From Legionella qingyii (GTDB lineage: Bacteria; Pseudomonadota; Gammaproteobacteria; Legionellales; Legionellaceae): a DNA stretch of 29,636 nt. Location of the stretch: contig NZ_QHJG01000044.1 of assembly GCF_003184185.1 (NCBI RefSeq), positions 23,925-53,560 on the forward strand. The letters are read 5' to 3'. A program made the translations under genes and the position numbers. Below, piece by piece: positions 18,928 to 26,695 of this stretch. The notes beneath the pieces were generated by a model that saw nothing but the letters and a program-made list of their open reading frames with translations, made no database searches and was not told the origin of the DNA. The number at the start of each line of letters is the position of its first letter. The first letter of the stretch is position 1.

Positions 18928-20505
18928 ATGTCAGCAACAGATACAGAGATTATGGTACCTAAACGACAGAGCTTATTGCGTTCAACGACATTGGTTTCAG
19001 TAATGACCTTTATTTCACGTATTGTAGGTTTTGTGCGCGATATGGTGCTCGCCAATTTTTTTGGTGCTCAAGCAGGCATGGATGCTTTTTTTGTAGCATT
19101 CCGCATTCCTAATTTTATGCGTCGTCTTTTTGCAGAAGGAGCATTTGCTCAAGCGTTTGTTCCTGTGCTTGCTGAGTATCAAAAAACTCGTTCTCCAAGC
19201 GATGTACGTGTTTTTATCGCACGTATTTCCGGATATCTAGGTACTATTCTTAGTGTTGTCACTTTAATTGGGATATTTGCTGCACCAGTGATCATCTTTT
19301 TATTTGCCCCTGGTTTTAGTCATGACAGTGACCGTGCTGTATTGGCTACAGAAATGTTGCGTATTACTTTTCCATTTTTAATGCTCGTTTCACTAACAGC
19401 TATGGCTGGAGCGGTATTAAATACCTACGGTTATTTTGCAATCCCTGCCTTTACACCGGTATTATTGAATATCAGTATGATTCTTGTGGCGATCTATTTA
19501 TGTCCTCATTTACCAAAACCTGTAGTCGGTTTGGCTTGGGGCGTGCTCATTGCAGGCATTGCGCAATTACTGTTTCAAATTCCTTTTTTGCATCAACGCA
19601 GTTTATTAGTAAAACCCCAGTTAGTCAGAAATGATGCTGGAGTGAATAAAGTGCTTAAGTTAATGATTCCAGCTTTATTTGGTGTTTCTATTGCCCAACT
19701 TAATTTAATGGTTGACAGTATTTTTGCTTCCTTTTTAAAAGTTGGAAGTGTGTCTTGGTTATACTACACCGACCGCCTTACTGATTTTCCATTAGGAGTT
19801 TTTGGTGTGGCGATTGCAACAGTGATTCTTCCTCATTTATCTCGAAGGCATGCGGAGCAGAGTATAAGCCAATATTCAAGTGCCTTAGATTGGGGATTAC
19901 GCTCTATTTTACTTATAGGAATTCCAGCAGGTTTAGGATTATGTTTATTTGCTATGCCGTTGATTGCGAGTTGCTTTGCCTATGGTAAATTCACCGCTTA
20001 TGATGTGATTCAGACTCAAAAAAGCTTAATCACACTTGGGGCCGGGGTGCCTGCTTTTATGATGGTCAAAGTATTAGCCTCTGGTTTTTATGCACGACAA
20101 GACATTAGCACTCCAGTTAAGGTGGGTGCGATTTCTATGATAGTTAATACTTTATTGTGTTCTATATTTATTTGGCATTTCGCTCACGCGGGTCTAACTT
20201 TAGCTTCCGCATTGGCAGGTTATGTTAATTGCGGTACTTTATTATTTTTATTAATTAAACGTGGGGTATTCAAACCTTCTCCTGGATGGTTAAAATACAG
20301 TATGCAATTACTCCTTGCTAATGCAGCAATTAGTATTTATTTAATTTTAATGAGTGGTACAGTAAGTTACTGGCTTGGTTTTTCCCCCGTGATGCGTCTA
20401 ACCTTACTATCCGTCCATGTAACAGCTGCAGTAATCATTTATTTGTTAGTTCTGGGATTAACCGGGCTTAGACCTGCCCATTTCCGAGGTCAAGTGAAGG
20501 AATAA
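18928..20505 (+). CDS. murJ: Lipid II flippase MurJ (MviN)
   Basis: MOP-superfamily membrane protein that flips the peptidoglycan precursor lipid II across the inner membrane. It has 525 residues from this ATG and about 14 hydrophobic segments. Family signatures near the N-terminus include FISRIVGFVRD, DAFFVAFRIPNFMRRLFAEGAFAQAFVP, and later YYTDRLTDFPLGVFGVAIATVILP. Three in-frame ATGs are possible: 18871 is ruled out by the promoter; 18928 and 18952 both lack a strong ribosome binding site, and 18952 (517 residues) is nearer the usual family start. It is followed after 4 bp by an M17 aminopeptidase, so the two are likely co-transcribed. In many gammaproteobacteria murJ neighbours rpsT, as here, with ribF on the other side; ribF is not seen. 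Confidence 0.95.
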   Translation: MSATDTEIMVPKRQSLLRSTTLVSVMTFISRIVGFVRDMVLANFFGAQAGMDAFFVAFRIPNFMRRLFAEGAFAQAFVPVLAEYQKTRSPSDVRVFIARISGYLGTILSVVTLIGIFAAPVIIFLFAPGFSHDSDRAVLATEMLRITFPFLMLVSLTAMAGAVLNTYGYFAIPAFTPVLLNISMILVAIYLCPHLPKPVVGLAWGVLIAGIAQLLFQIPFLHQRSLLVKPQLVRNDAGVNKVLKLMIPALFGVSIAQLNLMVDSIFASFLKVGSVSWLYYTDRLTDFPLGVFGVAIATVILPHLSRRHAEQSISQYSSALDWGLRSILLIGIPAGLGLCLFAMPLIASCFAYGKFTAYDVIQTQKSLITLGAGVPAFMMVKVLASGFYARQDISTPVKVGAISMIVNTLLCSIFIWHFAHAGLTLASALAGYVNCGTLLFLLIKRGVFKPSPGWLKYSMQLLLANAAISIYLILMSGTVSYWLGFSPVMRLTLLSVHVTAAVIIYLLVLGLTGLRPAHFRGQVKE

Positions 20506-20509
20506 AAAC

Positions 20510-21874
20510 ATGCAAGCAAAGTTATTTTATGAGACTCAAGGTGAAAGGGCTATTCCTCTTTATTTGATTTCTCAAGGTCAATGGGAAGAGGAGGTAAGCA
20601 TGCTTACTCCTGCGGTACAAAATTGTCTGTCCTTGCATCAATTTAAAGGGAAAATAGGTGATTCTTGTTTCATTCAGAATGCAGATGGTTTGATCGATAA
20701 AGCATATATTGGTACAGGTGATGGGAATCAAGTTCAGGCTTTAGCCAATGCAGCATTAATACTTCCTCCTAATATTTATCAAGTACAAGGAATATGTTCC
20801 CAAGAAGGAGCAATCAGTTGGGCTTTGGCGCAATATCGTTTTGAGGCATATAAAAAACAAGAAGTGCAACCACGGCTTTTAGTAGTTCATCCAGATAATT
20901 TAAATTCCATTTTGGCATTAACTCAAGCTCACTTTTTAGTGAGGGATTTGATAAACAAACCAACAAGTGATTTAGGTCCAAAAGAATTAGCTGAGGTAGT
21001 AGAACAATTAGCTGAAACACATAATGCGCAATTCAGACAATGGATTGGTGATGAATTGTTAAACGATAATTTTCCAGCAATTCATGCAGTTGGGCGTGCT
21101 TCTAAATCATCTCCCCGCTTGTTGTCATTAACTTGGGGAGATGAGAAAAATCCTCATATTACTCTGGTAGGAAAAGGGGTTTGTTTTGATAGCGGAGGCC
21201 TAGATATTAAATCGGCTTCTGGTATGCGGTTAATGAAAAAAGATATGGGTGGTGCTGCCCATGTAATAGGTCTTGCGCAATGGATTATGACGCGTAATTT
21301 ACCGGTACGCTTACAAATGCTTATTCCTGCTGTAGAAAATTCTATAGGTCCTGATGCATTTAGACCTGGTGATGTTTTAACCATGCGTAACGGCTTAACT
21401 GTGGAAGTGCATAATACGGATGCGGAAGGACGGTTGGTTTTGGCTGATGCTTTAGTAAAAGCATGCGAAGAACACCCCGATTTACTGATTGACTTTGCAA
21501 CTCTAACAGGAGCTGCACGTGTTTCAGTTGGTACTGAAATTGCCGCACTGTTTACCAATAATGATCACTTGGCTGCAGAACTAACAGCGGCCTCTTATAA
21601 AGTGGTTGATCCCATCTGGCGATTGCCTTTATTTCCAGCGTACGAAGATTTGCTTCGCTCAAATATTGCTGATTTAGCTAACTCTAGCGATCATCCTTAT
21701 GCAGGAGCAATTGTGGCAGGATTATTTCTGCAGCGCTTCGTAGCAAAATCCATACCTTGGATGCATTTTGATATTATGGCGTGGAACTTGGGTAATAGGC
21801 CTGGAAAGCCTGAAGGTGGAGAAGCAATGGGGTTACACACGGTTGCAGAATATTTGCTAAAGGTTTATGGATAA
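20510..21874 (+). CDS. M17 (leucyl aminopeptidase) family metallopeptidase
   Basis: 454 residues, cytoplasmic. The C-terminal catalytic half carries the M17 ligands: Lys222 and Asp227 (GKGVCFDSGG), Lys234, Asp245 (KKDMGGAA), and Asp304 and Glu306 in NTDAEGR (302-308), which bind two metal ions and cleave N-terminal residues. The N-terminal domain is short and divergent, unlike the PepA at 22808-24253. It lies between PepA and the PepB type; I can give the family but not the substrate. AAGGA is 11 nt before the ATG, inside the end of murJ. A DUF1840 gene follows after 32 bp. Confidence 0.92.
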   Translation: MQAKLFYETQGERAIPLYLISQGQWEEEVSMLTPAVQNCLSLHQFKGKIGDSCFIQNADGLIDKAYIGTGDGNQVQALANAALILPPNIYQVQGICSQEGAISWALAQYRFEAYKKQEVQPRLLVVHPDNLNSILALTQAHFLVRDLINKPTSDLGPKELAEVVEQLAETHNAQFRQWIGDELLNDNFPAIHAVGRASKSSPRLLSLTWGDEKNPHITLVGKGVCFDSGGLDIKSASGMRLMKKDMGGAAHVIGLAQWIMTRNLPVRLQMLIPAVENSIGPDAFRPGDVLTMRNGLTVEVHNTDAEGRLVLADALVKACEEHPDLLIDFATLTGAARVSVGTEIAALFTNNDHLAAELTAASYKVVDPIWRLPLFPAYEDLLRSNIADLANSSDHPYAGAIVAGLFLQRFVAKSIPWMHFDIMAWNLGNRPGKPEGGEAMGLHTVAEYLLKVYG

Positions 21875-21906
21875 CAAGAAAAAGTTGAGTTCAAAAGGAG
21901 ATTCTG

Positions 21907-22197
21907 ATGTTAATAACGTTTCATACTGATGCCTATGAAGATATAACCTATTTTGCAGATGTAGCTAAGCGTCTGCTTTCTTTAATGGGACATAGCGGCA
22001 CTACTCCTGGTGCAATCAAATCAGAAAATCTTCCTGAAGCTTTGGAACGATTGCAGGCTGGCCTTAACAAAGAAAAAAAGGTGGTTGAAGAGGATGATGA
22101 AAACGAATCAGAAATCAGTTTGTCAAAGCGTGCTGTTCCTTTAATTAGTTTACTGCAAGCCGCAATAAAAAAAGATAAAGATATTCTCTGGGATTAA
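21907..22197 (+). CDS. DUF1840 domain-containing protein
   Basis: 96 residues. The N-terminus MLITFHTDAYEDITYFADVAKRLLSLMGHSGTTPG (in outline) is the signature of the small DUF1840 family found in many beta- and gammaproteobacteria. The middle (about 58-75) is acidic and likely disordered, and the C-terminal helix ends in WD. Function is unknown. AAGGAG lies 8 nt upstream of ATG 21907. It is probably the last gene of murJ - aminopeptidase - DUF1840. Confidence 0.9.
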   Translation: MLITFHTDAYEDITYFADVAKRLLSLMGHSGTTPGAIKSENLPEALERLQAGLNKEKKVVEEDDENESEISLSKRAVPLISLLQAAIKKDKDILWD

Positions 22198-22230
22198 TGT
22201 CCTGCTTTATCGTAATCGTTCACAACTAGT

Positions 22231-22359
22231 GTCATCCTGAGGAGCTTACGATGAAGGATTTACTACTTTGAGCATTATATTTTATTATGTTCATATCATC
22301 CGATGGAGAGCTCCCACTGCGCTGAGGATGACGTGTACTGGTGGGTATTCAGGATGACG
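22231..22359. repeat. Palindromic dispersed repeat (TCCTGAG/GATGACG family)
   Basis: GTCATCCT (22231-22238) is complementary to AGGATGAC (22325-22332), and a further AGGATGACG lies at 22352-22360. Inside are GGAGCTTACGATG and CGATGGAGAGCTCCC. It fills most of the 189-bp gap between the convergent DUF1840 and holC genes. No standard terminator is visible, so the hairpin may end transcription from both sides. Its right half resembles 11434-11462. Confidence 0.7.
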
Positions 22360-22386
22360 AAACATTCGAATCAAAGAACCAGCACA

Positions 22387-22827
22387 CTACTTCAATTCAA
22401 TCTGATGCGTATGTAATTCGCAACCTTTGGCTCTATAGTCTCTGTAGTGTGCACGGCTTAATTCTTTCTCAGCTTCTACATTCACTACAATTTCGATAAC
22501 ACGCTTAAATTTAGGATAAAAATCTGGAATATAATTCGCAAGATTCAAGAGGATGTCGTTAAATCCTCTAGGTTCCCGTTCATAACCTATTTGTATCGGG
22601 GGAGGGGGTTCGGGGCCTTCACCTTGCAGGTTATGCGGAATAAAGCTTTCTTCTTTGAACGTCCATAGCAGCTCATCCAGAAATTCGGCATCTTGTTTGT
22701 TGTTGCATAAGACATAAACCTTATGTCCTTTAGCATAAGCTTTTTCCAAAAGACGACAAGCCACCGACCAGCGTGCATCAGTCTGGTCACTAGCTAATAG
22801 ATAAAAATCAACGCGAATTGAGGGCAT
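22387..22827 (-). CDS. holC: DNA polymerase III chi subunit
   Basis: 146 residues (E. coli 147). Chi links the clamp loader, through psi, to single-strand-binding protein. The N-terminus (IRVDFYLL, then [24 protein letters not shown]) and the central [16 protein letters not shown] are typical of the family. The ORF begins inside the 3' end of pepA, overlapping it by 20 nt, an arrangement typical of pepA-holC-valS operons, so translation is likely coupled. valS, often next, is not here; a repeat and a convergent gene follow instead. Confidence 0.94.
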   Translation of the reverse strand: MPSIRVDFYLLASDQTDARWSVACRLLEKAYAKGHKVYVLCNNKQDAEFLDELLWTFKEESFIPHNLQGEGPEPPPPIQIGYEREPRGFNDILLNLANYIPDFYPKFKRVIEIVVNVEAEKELSRAHYRDYRAKGCELHTHQIELK

Positions 22828-24253
22828 GGCGTATTATTTGAGTTAATAAGGGAACTGGTCTGCCAGTGGCATTACGATTTTTGCCGAAGATCCAGGCTGT
22901 GCCAGCAATGTCTAAATGTGCCCAACGATACTTTTCTGTAAAGCGAGACAAAAAGCAAGCTGCAGTGACACTGCTTGCAGTACGATCAAAACCCGCATTG
23001 ATCATATCGGCTAAAGGACTATCAAGGGCATCTTGATAGTCATCATCTAAAGGCATGCGCCAGACTCTATCATTACTTTCCTTAGCCGCATCTTCAATCA
23101 ATTGTGCTAATTCTTCATCTTGAGTCATAAAACCCGATGCAACAGTTCCCAGCGCAACAATAATTCCACCAGTAAGTGTTGCAACATCGATGACAAATTT
23201 CGGTTGATATCGCTCTGCATATGTCAGTGCATCGGCTAAAACCAAACGACCTTCGGCATCAGTATTAATGATTTCCACGGTTTGCCCGGACATACTTGTA
23301 ACAATATCACCTGATTTGACGGAGGTGCCACTCACCATATTTTCAGCACTGGCAATTAAACCGATAACATGAACAGGAAGTTTTAACAAAGCACAAGCTT
23401 TTAAAGTACCTAATACACTGGCAGCACCAGACATATCATATTTCATTTCATCCATTGCATTGGCTGGTTTGATGGATAATCCGCCAGAATCAAAAGTAAT
23501 TCCCTTGCCTACCAGAATGATTGGAGGAGCATCATCAGCTCCTTTGTAATGTATGTCAATAAGTCTTGGTGGTTGGGCTGACCCTTGTGCCACTGCTAAT
23601 AAAGTTCCCATGCCCATTTGGTGCATTTCTTCCGGTCCCATCACTTTGCAGCTCATATTTTGGGCAAATTCTTTAGCTAATTGCATTGCTTGATCCCCTA
23701 AATAAGTAGGGGTACAGATATTAGCGGGCATATTGGCCAGATGACGAGTCAACTCAACACCTGCTGCAATTGATTGACCTAATTTTAATCCCTCTTCACT
23801 AGCATTCGGCAAATAAAAAGTTATAGACTCTAATTGATGAGGCTTCGCTTTTTTCTTTTTAAAATCGAGTAATTGATAGCGTTGATTATCGATTTGAACA
23901 ATCATTTGTTCCAATTGCCAATCTGCTGAATAGTGCGTTATTTGAGGCAAACATAGGGTTGCAGAGCGAATTCGGTGTTTGATTAAAGCCCCTGTAATCT
24001 CTGTTATTCTTTTTTTTAGCTGAGATGGTGTGAATTTGGTTTGTTCACCACATTGAATGATTAATAAGCTACCATCCAGATCATGATGCCACTGCATATC
24101 ACCAGCCTCGGAGGTTTTTTTAATAAGTCTACTAACTAAATTATGATGCTCCTTACTCAGAGCAAAATCAGCTAGTTCAGCATCAGAAAACACCCCAATA
24201 ACAAGACATTCACTACTTGATAAGTTAGGTTTTTGCGTTAATCCGTAATTCAT
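22808..24253 (-). CDS. pepA: Cytosol (leucyl) aminopeptidase PepA
   Basis: 481 residues, M17 family; a two-metal peptidase that removes N-terminal residues. In E. coli the hexamer is also a DNA-binding accessory factor (XerA) for plasmid dimer resolution and carAB control. Active-site residues fall at the positions used for the bovine enzyme: Lys250, Asp255 ([10 protein letters not shown]), Lys262, Asp273 (KYDMSGAA), Asp332 and Glu334 in NTDAEGR. An in-frame start at 24340 would run through a palindromic repeat and is rejected; the ATG at 24251-24253 has AGGGA upstream. It overlaps holC by 20 nt, as in most gammaproteobacteria. Confidence 0.95.
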   Translation of the reverse strand: MNYGLTQKPNLSSSECLVIGVFSDAELADFALSKEHHNLVSRLIKKTSEAGDMQWHHDLDGSLLIIQCGEQTKFTPSQLKKRITEITGALIKHRIRSATLCLPQITHYSADWQLEQMIVQIDNQRYQLLDFKKKKAKPHQLESITFYLPNASEEGLKLGQSIAAGVELTRHLANMPANICTPTYLGDQAMQLAKEFAQNMSCKVMGPEEMHQMGMGTLLAVAQGSAQPPRLIDIHYKGADDAPPIILVGKGITFDSGGLSIKPANAMDEMKYDMSGAASVLGTLKACALLKLPVHVIGLIASAENMVSGTSVKSGDIVTSMSGQTVEIINTDAEGRLVLADALTYAERYQPKFVIDVATLTGGIIVALGTVASGFMTQDEELAQLIEDAAKESNDRVWRMPLDDDYQDALDSPLADMINAGFDRTASSVTAACFLSRFTEKYRWAHLDIAGTAWIFGKNRNATGRPVPLLTQIIRHALNSR

Positions 24254-24277
24254 TTTAATAATCCCTAATGCCTGGCT

Positions 24278-24348
24278 TAGCCTGGGTGAAGCGCAGTATA
24301 ACCCGGGAATTGTATTAATTAAACCTGGGCCGCGCTTCACCCAGACTA
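24278..24348. repeat. Palindromic dispersed element (TAGCCTGGGTGAAGCGC), best copy
   Basis: TAGCCTGGGTGAAGCGC (24278-24294) is complementary to 24332-24348 at 16 of 17 positions. The core holds CCCGGG (24302-24307) and CCTGGG (24324-24329) around TTGTATTAATT. The element is about 71 bp and lies in the gap between pepA and the DUF1460 gene, where it can fold into a long hairpin. Related but more diverged copies are at 3764-3844 and 18168-18226. Confidence 0.75.
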
Positions 24349-24384
24349 CATTTGACTTGTAGTTTACCCAAACTTAGTTTGATT

Positions 24385-25383
24385 TTAAACAGGCAATTTA
24401 CAGTCTGTTAATGGTTGTGTTGGTACAACAATTTGGACATTGATTCCTTTAATCGTTGGGCTATTTATTGCTTTTTCTAAATATTCAATCAATGGAACAT
24501 CAACTACTTTACCATATTCTGATGAAGCTTGCCGAAAAAACAATTGACCTTTATTTCGAATTGCAAAGCCTAAATGAGAAATATTTAATGCAGTGCCAAT
24601 TTTTGGGCTTAGCTCCCAATTGGGTCTTACGATTTCGATGATTGCACCATTAGGAATTTGTGCGAATAAATACATATTAGGTTTATTTTTTTCAGAAAAT
24701 AGTGCAGTGAAGGGGATGTATGGAACTTCTTCTGAAAGAGTTTCCAATTGGGCCCCTTTCTTTTTTAATTCCATTAATCGTTCTTCTTCTTTTACCTTAT
24801 CAGTGTTTACTAATCTGATTGTTTGAACAGTTTTATAGGCATACCAATTGGGTTTATTAATGATCGCATCAGCAATTTTTGCAACAGGTTGATTATTCTG
24901 ATCTTTTATAGTTAGTGTAATGTCTTTAAGAATTCCATTTCGCTGATTATTTTGATTCCAATCCAGACCTGTAAAATGATTTCGTTGTAGATAAGAGACA
25001 GTTCCGTTTTTATAACGTATGCTTTTTATGCATCGTTGAAACGATGCAAGCGAATTTGCAACGGCCAATGATACAACGGTGTTGACGTAGGTATCACAGT
25101 CGAACGCATCTACACGATATTGAGGGTATTGATCGTATCGAGCCTTTGGTCCTTCACCTAAGGAACCAAGAATATATTGTACTCCTAAAAATTGACTGCT
25201 GACCCAATCTATTCTATCTGGCATGGAACTATTCGGCATGTTGCTTAGTCTATGGTATAGTTCTTCTATTGAGGAGTTAGCTTGTTTTTCGGCACTATCT
25301 GAGTCAAAAGCATGGCTTTGAAAAGAAATGAGAATGCAGGCTGCAAAGGCTAGATGTTTTAAGGGAGTGAGTGTGTACTTCAT
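24385..25383 (-). CDS. Exported DUF1460 (N-acetylmuramoyl-L-alanine amidase-like) protein
   Basis: 332 residues with a signal peptide cleaved near SHA (about 25). Residues 90-110 carry FDCDTYVNTV, with Cys96 as the likely nucleophile of an NlpC/P60-like fold, and ISHLGFAIRNKG (268-279) supplies His270. These are the two landmarks of DUF1460, a family annotated as amidase-like and thought to act on peptidoglycan stem peptides. A helical, Lys/Glu-rich insert lies at about 195-215. It is divergent from the spmA-like gene, 66 bp away. The ATG 25381-25383 fits the signal peptide. Enzymatic function is inferred from the fold; host-directed action in Legionella cannot be excluded. Confidence 0.84.
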   Translation of the reverse strand: MKYTLTPLKHLAFAACILISFQSHAFDSDSAEKQANSSIEELYHRLSNMPNSSMPDRIDWVSSQFLGVQYILGSLGEGPKARYDQYPQYRVDAFDCDTYVNTVVSLAVANSLASFQRCIKSIRYKNGTVSYLQRNHFTGLDWNQNNQRNGILKDITLTIKDQNNQPVAKIADAIINKPNWYAYKTVQTIRLVNTDKVKEEERLMELKKKGAQLETLSEEVPYIPFTALFSEKNKPNMYLFAQIPNGAIIEIVRPNWELSPKIGTALNISHLGFAIRNKGQLFFRQASSEYGKVVDVPLIEYLEKAINSPTIKGINVQIVVPTQPLTDCKLPV

Positions 25384-25449
25384 TAGTTTTTTCTATCTAA
25401 AGCCAAATAATGACTGCATTTTAACCCGTTCCAAAGTATGGAGGCAAGG

Positions 25450-26055
25450 ATGCTGAATATAATTTGGTTAGGAATGATACTAATTTCAGTCGTCGTTGGC
25501 GTAATTGAGGGGCGTATTGATGAGGTGGCACGTGCTGTCACAGAATCGGCAAAACTAGGCTTTGAAATCGCTCTTGGTTTGGCAGGAATTATGTCATTAT
25601 GGCTAGGAATAATGTCTATAGCTAACGAATCAGGTTTGGTTGCCTTACTAGGAAAAATACTCAGGCCAATTTTAAGACGACTATTTCCGGATATTCCTAC
25701 GGAGCATCCTGCAATGGGAGCAATGACTATGAATATTGCTGCTAATATGCTAGGTCTTGCCAATGCAGCTACTCCATTTGGACTGCAAGCAATGAAAGAG
25801 CTGCAAACACTGAATCAACACGCACAAATTGCAACAAATTCCATGTGTACTTTCTTGGCAATTAATACTTCAAGCGTGCAATTAATCCCTGCTACCGCAA
25901 TTGCCTATTTGGCGACCAATGGCAGTACGAATCCTAGCAGCGTTATAGTCAGCTCATTGATCGCAACGACCATTTCTACATTGGTCGCCATTATTTCTGT
26001 AAAACAATTAGCCAAATTACCAATGTTTCGTGTTGAAGGGAAAAACAGTCTATGA
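25450..26055 (+). CDS. SpmA-like (nucleoside recognition/Gate domain) membrane protein
   Basis: 201 residues, mostly hydrophobic with four to six likely membrane segments. The core NIAANMLGLANAATPFGLQAM (in outline, near 101-121) is diagnostic of spore maturation protein A / Gate-domain proteins. In Bacillus SpmA works with SpmB in spore-core dehydration; in non-sporulating bacteria the role is not known, though transport is likely. ATG 25450 has GGAGG at 25440-25444. Its stop overlaps the spmB-like start as ATGA, so translation is coupled. Confidence 0.88.
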   Translation: MLNIIWLGMILISVVVGVIEGRIDEVARAVTESAKLGFEIALGLAGIMSLWLGIMSIANESGLVALLGKILRPILRRLFPDIPTEHPAMGAMTMNIAANMLGLANAATPFGLQAMKELQTLNQHAQIATNSMCTFLAINTSSVQLIPATAIAYLATNGSTNPSSVIVSSLIATTISTLVAIISVKQLAKLPMFRVEGKNSL

Positions 26056-26588
26056 GTGGGTTTGCCAATCAATTATCCAATTGGATGCTTTTAGTTTTTA
26101 TTGTAGGTATTCCTTTATATGCTGCGGCAGTAAAAAAAATTAATGTTTTTGATGCATTTATTGTCGGTGCGAAACAAGGTTTTGATACTATTTTAAGCGT
26201 TGTTCCCTATTTAATCGCTATGATAGTTGCTATAGGCATGCTGCGTGCCTCAGGTTTTTTTAGTTTAATGGCAAATCTTCTTTCACCGCTTTTAGCTATG
26301 ATAGGTATGCCTCCAGAAGTATTACCGTTGGCTTTGATTCGACCTTTTTCTGGAAGTGCTTCAACGGGAATGATGGCGGAATTGATTCATCAATATGGCG
26401 GGGATTCACTCATAGGCAAAATTGCAGCAACTATGATGGGAAGTACAGAAACGACATTTTATGTCATTGCTGTATATTTCGGTTCTATAGGAATTCGGCG
26501 CACGCGGCACGCTATACCCGCGGGTTTATTGGCTGATCTTGCTGGAATTATTGCATCAGTACTTGTTTGTCGCTATTTATTCGGATGA
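26052..26588 (+). CDS. SpmB-like (nucleoside recognition/Gate domain) membrane protein
   Basis: 178 residues with about five membrane segments. The motif RPFSGSASTGMMAE (113-126) and MGSTETTFYVIAVYFG (142-157) are the two conserved re-entrant-like stretches of SpmB proteins. It overlaps the spmA-like gene by 4 nt and presumably forms a complex with it. The 107-bp gap downstream is convergent with the M23 peptidase gene and shows no strong terminator. Confidence 0.88.
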   Translation: MSGFANQLSNWMLLVFIVGIPLYAAAVKKINVFDAFIVGAKQGFDTILSVVPYLIAMIVAIGMLRASGFFSLMANLLSPLLAMIGMPPEVLPLALIRPFSGSASTGMMAELIHQYGGDSLIGKIAATMMGSTETTFYVIAVYFGSIGIRRTRHAIPAGLLADLAGIIASVLVCRYLFG

Positions 26589-26695
26589 TAATAACTGAGA
26601 GCTATTGTAGCTTTGCCAGAAATTCATAGGGTAGCGAAATATACGGCGCCCTCGAAAATTTGGCACATGCATGAATTATACAGTTCTGCTTTAGA

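Noticed and set aside
21154..21558. A 134-codon open frame opposite the M17 aminopeptidase
   Set aside because: Its composition mirrors the sense gene, it lies fully within conserved catalytic sequence and shows no domain or translation signal.
24254..24340. In-frame N-terminal extension of pepA to 24340
   Set aside because: The extension runs through a palindromic intergenic repeat and adds residues unlike the family; ATG 24251-24253 has a ribosome binding site and the normal N-terminus.
26589..26695. AGGG...CCCT pairing in the gap between the spmB-like gene and the M23 peptidase, considered as a terminator
   Set aside because: The stem is only four bases with a long loop and no U run, which is not better than chance.
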